Shown in pieces: positions 57,164-64,000 of a stretch of DNA of 64,000 nt. A model generated the notes under the pieces. That model was given only the letters and a program-made list of their open reading frames with translations. It did not search any database and was not told where the DNA came from. The number at the start of each line of letters is the position of its first letter. Position 1 is the first letter of the stretch. Where the stretch lies: contig NW_022881614.1 in NCBI RefSeq assembly GCF_003369915.1, positions 11,429,001 through 11,493,000 on the forward strand, written 5' to 3'. A program made the translations under genes and the position numbers. This stretch comes from Drosophila miranda. Its lineage: Eukaryota > Arthropoda > Insecta > Diptera > Drosophilidae.

Positions 57164-58183
57164 TCCCGGCCCCCCTGAAACAAAGTTTCGGAACGGGGCA
57201 ATACCGCGATTTTAGTAATTGGTCGGGTTAATTCTCCAGATGCGGTCTTAAGCTTGACAGCTCGAACCAGTTCGTCCTTTCCTGGATAGGCTTCTATAAC
57301 TCTTGCGATGTGCCATGAAGCCGGTGGGCTGTTGGACTCCTTAACAAGCACAACGTCTCCGATCGAGATATTAGGGTTAGACGTGGTCCACTTTGGACGC
57401 TGTTGAAGAGTGGTCAGGTAATCCTGATGCCATTGTTTCCAGAAGCCTTGGTACATGGACTGGATACTCTGCCAGTACCCCAATCGACCCACAGTAATGT
57501 GACCCAAGTCAGCCTTCGGTATAGTGGTGAATGGTCGTCCAATTAAGAAGTGAGCCGGCGATAAATAGTTGACCTCAGTATCCGGTGTGTAGCATAGAGG
57601 ACGTGAGTTGACCACTGCGCTGACTTGCGCAAGTAGGGTACGCATCTGCTCAAATGTAAGCATTGAGGTTCCGACGACTCGTCGAAGGTGCAGTTTAACA
57701 GATCGAACTGCCGATTCCCATTTTCCACCCCAATGAGGTGAGCCAGGCGGAAAGAATACCCATTGTATGCCGTCATCCGCCAGGGTATGAGTAACCAGGT
57801 CGGTGTGTTGCTGTGACGCCAGTAGAGTTTGCATTTCATCAAGTGTGCGTTTCGCGCCGATGAAATTTGTGCCGTTGTCACTGTAGATTTTGGCACACTT
57901 GCCACGTAGAGATATGAAGCGCCGCAGTGCAGCCAGGAACGTTTCAGTGGTGAGATCCGTGGCAAGTTCCAAATGTATTGCCGATGTGACCAGGCAAACG
58001 AATAGGCATATATAGCCCTTGCTCATACGTGGTTTGCGAACCTTGCCATCCTTGAGAAGGATTGGCCCAGCATAGTCGCAACCGGTGTTGACAAATGGCA
58101 GTGCTTGTGTGATACGAATGCTGGGTAGATCAGCCATTCGTTGCTGTAATGTATGCTGTCTTTGTCGAAAGCATGCCAAACAT
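57164..58183 (-). pseudogene. BEL/Pao integrase fragment
   Basis: Open frame covering the integrase core and C-terminal domain: LACFRQRQHTLQQRMADLP, the catalytic D (NTGCDYAGPI), D (IYSDNGTNFIGA) and E (GGKWESAVRSVK), then PAHFLIGRPF and KWTTSNPNISIGDVVLVKE. No stop breaks it, and the frame even runs through the LTR into Gyp2. It lacks protease, RT, RNase H and the zinc finger, so it is only a fragment. Confidence 0.85.
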
Positions 58184-58364
58184 GCTCATTCAGCTTGCGT
58201 TCAAAGAGTCCTTTTCCGCTTTCCAACAGATCGCGATGACGAAGTGTTCGATTTTGTAACGTGCAACCACGATGTAGGCGAGATGGTCCTCTCAGCTTGG
58301 AGCGGCACGCTGTCAATTTTCCGGCTACTGGCTCGTCGGCAACGAGTGTGGTGTTCTTATGCAT
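58184..58364 (-). pseudogene. Partial duplicate of CIMIP2-like exon 1, ATG intact
   Basis: Matches 49435-49615 with a few changes (e.g. LVADEPVAG against LVAGGPVAG). It begins with ATG CAT AAG at 58364 where the gene itself has ATA. It stops at KLNE, where BEL integrase sequence starts, so it lacks the splice donor and exon 2. Read on, it runs into BEL out of frame to a stop near 58023. It cannot make the protein, yet it preserves the probable original start codon. Confidence 0.75.
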
Positions 58365-59484
58365 TTTCCTCCTAAGCTGAGGCCTACCCTATTATTATTT
58401 TACATTTAATGCGTGTCACTAAGCCATTTGAAACCGGACGGAAAGCACACCTAAAACGAAAGACAATGACTGCACTGGTGAACGGACAACGACAAGAATT
58501 CCTCAGCTGTTCATGAGGAGTGATGTTCGCCCACCCTACCTTGGTCTTGTTGTGCCCGATAACACATGATTTGCTACAAGACCCCTTATATTATGGGGGA
58601 CCTACAGGGGCTTGCTGCAGGAGATCAAACACTACTGCTTCTACTCACACATTATAAACATTTATTCATTGCTTATGACTAAAATTCTTGATCCCTTGTA
58701 ATTAAGTTTATTCATTAGTTTCTCCCTTCCCCGAGTATTGGCTACGACTTAATTTTAAATAAAATAGAGTGAAGTAATGTAAATAAGTAAGAAGCTTAGA
58801 TTAAATATGTTTGAGAACAGATAATTTGAATAGGAATGAAAACAAAAGAAATGTAAGAAATTTTAATCTGAGCATTCGCTGGCATATCGATCCATCAAAA
58901 GGGAAGGTGTAATACGCGAGAGACGCAGGGAAAAGAATCAAGAGGAGAGCAATTATCTACGACTTTCCGATGCCCTCTCTTTTCATCCCACTAATTGGGT
59001 GTGCTCTCGTGACGAACCTTCAGAGCATTCGCCCCACAAAAAAATGGAAGATAATTTATTTGTTTAATTAAAACCACTTACAGGAACCTCCATCGACGAA
59101 GCGCTTCCGACTTGGGTTTCTGAAAAGTTTAAAAAAAAAGAGAACACACAATTCGCACACACAAAAAAAAGTGAGACGACGACCGAGTGGCTCAGGCAGG
59201 TCGAGCTAATTTTACTGTGAATTTTTATCTCTCTTATCTCTCCGCATTCCTCTGCGGTCAGTTTCGCATTCCTCTTTGCGGATCACCGGCGCTTATCGAG
59301 CACCGGTATGTGGGGGCTCGCCCTCAGCGGCAAAGTTAGGTGGAGAAAAAGGGAAAGGGATAGAGAGATCAAAAAGCCTAAATGAAGAGGGACAATGAAA
59401 TAACCCGGGTAAAAATGCTTAGAGCATATGACTGTGTTACGTTATTTTTTTTTGTCTTATTCTTGCTATTTTTTTTTTTTTTTT
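58365..59484. other. Duplicated upstream region with 235 bp absent from copy 1
   Basis: Matches 49616-50493. The 38-base candidate exon recurs at 59119-59082 with one change. About 59153-59388 has no counterpart in copy 1; copy 1 joins the two sides at a short acacac/agaggg border. It ends in a long T-run (59460-59484) next to the Gyp2 LTR. Confidence 0.5.
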
Positions 59485-60151
59485 CTTTTGGACCAGGCTA
59501 GATCTCTGTGACAATTTCAACTTCGATCAGCCACTAACTGCCGAACACTTTTTCCTCTCTGCCTCCCCCTACGCGCGGGGTATGGACGCATACGCGGAGC
59601 GATGAAACAAACCGACGCGGCTGCCGTCTGCCGGGCACTAGCTGGCCTCTCCTCTCTGGCTCGCCGAATTGCTCCAAGGCGACGTCCCAAAGCTCCGGCG
59701 AATTTCTATGACCTGCAGCTGGTTGTCGTGGAAGACGAGCCTCCTCCAATTTCCAACCTAGGGAAATTTGCACACACAGAACACCTTTATACACTTCACT
59801 CGGCTGTTTTTCTTTTCAACTTACCCAAACGGGTGCCCCGTCGAAAGGGTGTATTGCAAGGGTATCACTGTACAACGCCTCACTGCCTGAGATATATTTC
59901 CTTGTCGTTATTTAATTTAAAAGGTTTCTCTCTCTTTTTTTATATTTACTTAAAAACCCCGCTGCCACTTTAGAAAATGAACACCATCCAATGCTGTCGA
60001 CCAGGCTTGGAATGCTACAATGGCGTCCAATGACATCTATTTGTAGCCTCTCTTCTCGTCGAACTTCGACTTCGAACCCGCTCTCCTTTCGACGAGGAAG
60101 TCTGACCTGGCTCTGACCCACTCTCTGATCCCAGGCCCTCCTTGCCGACTG

Positions 60152-63100
60152 TTAAAGAGAATTTCTCTTGCCTCTCGTCAGATGGTGCCTAATTTTCGGC
60201 GGACCCCCAAAAACCCTAGGCCTCCTCACAGCAGCTACAAGCCTCACCGTACAACTCCCCCTGCCAAGATCAGACTTGGGGTGCAGAAGGCTCACAAGGA
60301 TGAACCGCTTGTCGTTGTTATTGGCAGGGCCAATGATTCGGGCCTGCAGGTCTTCCAACTCATAAAGCGAATTTCCGAGCTTTCTCCGAACTCTAGCCTT
60401 CACGAAAGCGTGGTCAAGCTTAGCGTTGTATCCAGCTTGGAAGTTGCTTTGTTTAAAATTCCTTCTATAAACTTCCTGCCCAACCTGGTATACTACCTCT
60501 CTTGATCTTAGATTATACTGCTTTTCATTACGAGCATTTTGCTTATCCATTACTTCACGTGCTTTCTTCCTGACCAACTCCAAGGAATCCTCTTTTGTGA
60601 AAGCTTCCAACATCTCCAGCGATCTCAGCAAAGAGAAAGTGCCACCAGAAGTGATCATCTGCTGACCAAACACCATGTAATATGGCGTAGCGCCTACTCC
60701 CGAGTGGATGGACGATCTCAGCGCACAACAAATGCTGCTTAAATTCTCGTCCCAATATTTTTGATCCGGACGCACATACGCTCTGATGGCGGCAATCACT
60801 GAGCGATTGACTCTCTCGGAGGCATTTGCCTGTGGCGCGTGTACCGCTGTCAAGGTATGTGAGATACGGTGGCTTTTTAAAAGGCTTTGGAATTTTTCAG
60901 CCCTGAATTGGGATCCATTGTCGGACACTATGGTTTCGGGCACCCCGAAAGTATGAAAGAGATCCTCCCGCAAGTATTTGATAACTACATCAGCTGTCAG
61001 CTTCTTAACGGCTTTGAGGAAAACAAATTTAGAATAATGGTCTAACACGATAAAAATAGCGACGTGACCACTTCGAGACCTAGGATATGGACCAAGAAAA
61101 TCAATGTAAAGTCGCTGAAAGAATCTTTGTGATTCGGCCGGCTTTCCCATGGGTGGCCGCATAGTAAAGTTCGGCGCTTTTGTGGTCTTACATTCACTGC
61201 AATTGTTCACATAAGCTTTGACGTCGTTAGCCAATCCTGGCCAAAAGTAGTACCTACGGACGCGCTCCAAGGTCTTATGAATCCCCCCATGCGAGGCTAA
61301 CGGATCATCATGTGACTGTTTTAAGATCTCGCTGATCAAATCCTTAGGCACCCATAATTTCCAGGCAAACGAGTCATGAAGTAAGTCGCCATTCGCATGC
61401 TCAGCTCTTCGGTAAACTAAGTTGTCGACCACTTTTACGTCTGGCAATTGTTCCTGGTTGCTCTCTACACGCTCCACCAATTCACGATACCCTGCCGCTC
61501 TGAAGTGAGGAGATTCTAGATCCACCAGAAGCCCATTACTCTTGTCTATCGCTGCGATCTCATCCTGGTGAACCCTTGACAATGCATCTGGGACTATGTT
61601 CTGGGTTCCCTTTCGGTGCTCGATGCTAAATCGGAAACCTTGCAATTTTAGTGCCCATCGAGCTAACCTCGAGTGCAGATCATTTTGGGACATCAACCAC
61701 TTCAGTGATGCATGATCTGTTATCACGGTGAATTGATGACCTTCGACATAAGCTCTGAACTTTTTTATGCACACTAAGGCCGCCAGGCACTCTAGCTCGG
61801 TCACTGTATAATTGCGCTGGGCTTTATTCAGCTTTTTAGACACGAAAGCTATCGGCATTTCATCCCCTTCCTCCGTCTTCTGGACTAGTACACCCCCTAC
61901 TCCCGTATTGCTCGCATCGCAATGTATATAGAAGGGCTTTCCAAAGTCAGGACTTCTTAAAACTGGAGCCTTGCACAGCATTTCTTTCAATTTCTCAAAG
62001 GCCTCTATTCCACCCTGGGACATGACGAATTTTTTGTTTTGTTTTAGCAAGTCTGTTAAAGGGGCGGATAGCGAAGCAAAATCATGTATAAATTTCCTAT
62101 ACCACCCGGCCATTCCAAGGAAGTTCCTCAGGGCTCGGAGAGTTCTTGGGAGCGGAAACTTAGTAATAGCGGAAATCTTTTCCGGGTCTGTTTTAATACC
62201 GCCTTCGCCAATTACGTGACCTAGATATTTTACGGATTTCCTACAGAATCTGCTCTTCTCTATATTTATGGTCAGCCCTGCGTGACGGATGTGTTCTGCC
62301 ACCGAACGCAGTACCTCAAGATGCGAGGGAAATGTGTCTGAAATGACCAGCAGGTCATCTAAGTAGACAAACACTTGATTTCGAAGAGCTGCGGGTATTA
62401 CCTTATCCATGAGTCTGGACATGGTTTGTGAGGCGTTGCATAAACCAAAAGGCATGACCTTGTATTGGTACAACGGCCTCCCTGGTATGGTGAATGCAGT
62501 CTTGTCTCTCGACGCCACCTCCAAAGGTATTTGCCAAAATGCATCTTTCAAGTCCAGGCTAGTTACGTATTCTGCCTTGGGCAATCTACTCAAGATGCCA
62601 TCAATTTGGGGCAACGGGTACGCATCTTTTTCTGTCACCGCGTTTACTTTTCGACTGTCTAGACAAAGACGAGCTTTCCCAGGCTTTTGGACAAGAACCA
62701 CCGGAGAAGACCAAGCGCTTCCTGACTCCTCAATCACCCCTAATCTCAGCATCCTATCAACTTCCCCGTACAGCAATTTCTCAACGGCCGGTGAGACTGA
62801 GAAATGTCTCTGCTTTACGGGCTTCGCATTCCCCACATCGATGGTATGACAAAGCATATCTGTCCTTCCCAGACCCGACACAGCGAAAGATGGAAATAGG
62901 GAACGCTGCCTCCTGAGCAGAAGTATGAACATCTGAACTCTCGCAAATTTCGGAAATCTTCCATTCGGACGGTAATAATTTGAAAAGGGACCAAAAATCA
63001 ATACCTAAATATAAATCTTGACTTAAATTAGGAATTATGAATAGCTCTATCGTTTTCGACTCCCCGCGGTACTCTATCTTAGTTGTTATCTTGCCTACTA

Positions 63101-63587
63101 TTCGATGCTTCTTTCCATCTGCCGTAAAAGCATTGGACGATACCACTTTAAATGGTTTCTTACTGCATACTACCTCCTTTGCCAATTGACCACCCACGCA
63201 ACTCATTCCGGCGCCAGTATCTAGCAATCCTACTACGGTTCTATCGAGTAACTTGACCTCGGCATACGGCCTCTTGTCTCCTTCCTTTTTCCTTATTTCA
63301 TTAATACATTTGAGAGATTTAAAATGGGCCTTAATTCTACGTGCATTTCTAGTTAATCTCCTTGACTTAACAATTTCCACTGGAGGTGCTAACTTCTTAC
63401 CCTCTATCAAATTTATATGCCATCCCACTATCGGTGGCTCCGCCTCCCAAAAATCCCGAGAAGGCTCTTCTTGCGTTTTGCCACTTGCTGCATCTAGTTT
63501 TGTTTCGCCGACCCCCTCTGCGGAACACTGGTCAGCCGACGAGACTCTGCCGTGTTCTCCTTGTTGTTTTTTTGACACTTTTTGCAA
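60152..63587 (-). pseudogene. Gyp2 pol, copy 2: frameshifted, integrase intact
   Basis: Same domains as copy 1. A 14-base deletion near 62903, between short 'aa' repeats, splits the protein between protease and reverse transcriptase: frames 63587-62781 and 63001-60152. The integrase Asp lost in copy 1 is present here (VSDNGSQF). A few other replacements separate the copies (EDLFHTFG here, EDRFHTFG in copy 1). Confidence 0.85.
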
Positions 63588-64000
63588 GATGGCTTATACG
63601 TGTTCGGCGCTCCGCAGCCAAAGCAGAATATTTTCCGTTTAGCAACGCAGTCGTGGTAACGGTGTCCTTCTTTTCGACAATTCCAACACACCAAGGATAA
63701 AGCTGCTATCTCCTCCCCAAACTCCGATTCCGAGAATTCTTCCGCATCCTCTCCCAAGGCTTCGTCCACTAGCTCCGAGATTTGCTTTCGAAATGGAGCA
63801 GGTTTTTGATAGCCATGAGTCCGACGCACCTCTTCCATAAAACATTCTCGCATCCGACATATATCCCGTAGTACTTCTATTGAGTCTATTTTCTGATTCA
63901 GGATCTCATGCTGTATTTCCGGCCGCAAATTCCGACGAACGAACTCGACCAGAGTTTTATGAGAAAGAGGCTGCTCTAACCTGTCAGTGAGCTTTTGGAT
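63494..64000 (-). pseudogene. Gyp2 gag 3' part, copy 2 (partial at window end)
   Basis: End of the capsid and the nucleocapsid with CWNCRKEGHRYHDC and CFGC ... CKKC. Open as far as the window reaches. The position of copy 1's TGA lies outside the window, so whether that lesion is shared cannot be seen. Marked pseudogene because the linked pol is broken. Confidence 0.7.

Larger units (their letters stand above)
49435..58183. repeat. Tandem segmental duplication, copy 1 (8.75 kb)
   Basis: Starts inside exon 1 of the CIMIP2-like gene and runs through its upstream DNA, a DINE-1-like insert, Gyp2 and a BEL 3' end. At 58184 the same exon sequence begins again. Matching flanks in the same order on both sides rule out two independent Gyp2 insertions. 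Confidence 0.85.
56976..58183 (-). mobile_element. BEL/Pao 3' fragment (second family)
   Basis: Minus-strand piece holding the integrase end of pol, a polypurine run (about 57177-57164, AGGGGGGCCGGGA) and an LTR beginning TGTTGAGG at 57163. The LTR runs into Gyp2 gag at 56975. On the other side it is cut at the duplication boundary 58183. It differs from the BEL element at 25008. Confidence 0.85.
58184..64000. repeat. Tandem segmental duplication, copy 2 (runs off window)
   Basis: Repeats the order of copy 1: partial exon 1 of the CIMIP2-like gene, upstream DNA, then Gyp2, without the DINE-1-like insert. The match continues to the window end. Confidence 0.85.
59485..64000 (-). mobile_element. 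Gyp2 LTR retrotransposon, copy 2 (cut by window end)
   Basis: Collinear with copy 1 at very high identity. It contains the LTR region, pol and the 3' part of gag. Differences from copy 1 are point changes plus one 14-base deletion. Confidence 0.85.

Overview
This window looks like nuclear DNA from a Drosophila species, probably of the obscura group. It holds a single-copy gene block that matches the Drosophila melanogaster 47E region (Muller element C): Cpr47Ee, Cpr47Ef, Cpr47Eg, a TRAPPC2L homologue (CG9067), Vhl, the WDR48 homologue (CG9062), a small membrane protein, an FBXL6-like F-box gene and a CIMIP2/FAM166-like gene. The names rest on recognising the protein sequences from memory; no search was run. 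About two thirds of the window is retrotransposon sequence and several host genes are visibly broken. That combination is what a young degenerating sex chromosome, such as the D. miranda neo-Y (which derives from Muller C), would look like. The chromosome assignment is inference; a repeat-rich autosomal or pericentric segment would also fit.

Layout. 1-654: decayed BEL/Pao gag. 655-25007: a head-to-tail array of one Ty3/Gypsy-type LTR retrotransposon (called Gyp1 here), all on the minus strand, with unit starts at 655, 9742, 16320 and 22900. Neighbouring units share one long LTR. Unit 1 carries an inserted 1.74 kb LINE fragment (7209-8947) and unit 4 is cut off at 25007. 25008-28974: 3' part of a BEL/Pao element on the plus strand, split by a DINE-1/mini-me-like element (25283-26364). 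29172-29475: a further fragment of that small element.

30674-49615: the host gene island. Cpr47Ee, Cpr47Eg, Vhl, the WDR48 gene, the 155-residue membrane protein gene and the FBXL6-like gene have complete reading frames with clean splice sites. Cpr47Ef lacks any visible chitin-binding exon and is frameshifted in its last exon. The TRAPPC2L gene has an in-frame TGA and no usable start. The CIMIP2-like gene has ATA where its partial duplicate has ATG.

49435-64000: a tandem segmental duplication. The repeated unit starts inside exon 1 of the CIMIP2-like gene, runs through its upstream region, a second Gypsy family (Gyp2, related to Gyp1) and a BEL 3' end, and then restarts at 58184. The first copy has gained a DINE-1-like insertion. 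The second copy runs off the window.

No retrotransposon copy here is intact. The Gyp1 units share ancestral lesions, so the array was amplified from an already defective element, most simply by LTR-LTR unequal exchange. Both Gypsy families encode Gag proteins with an N-terminal RING-type zinc finger followed by capsid and CCHC zinc knuckles, an unusual arrangement. I found no tRNA, rRNA or CRISPR feature.
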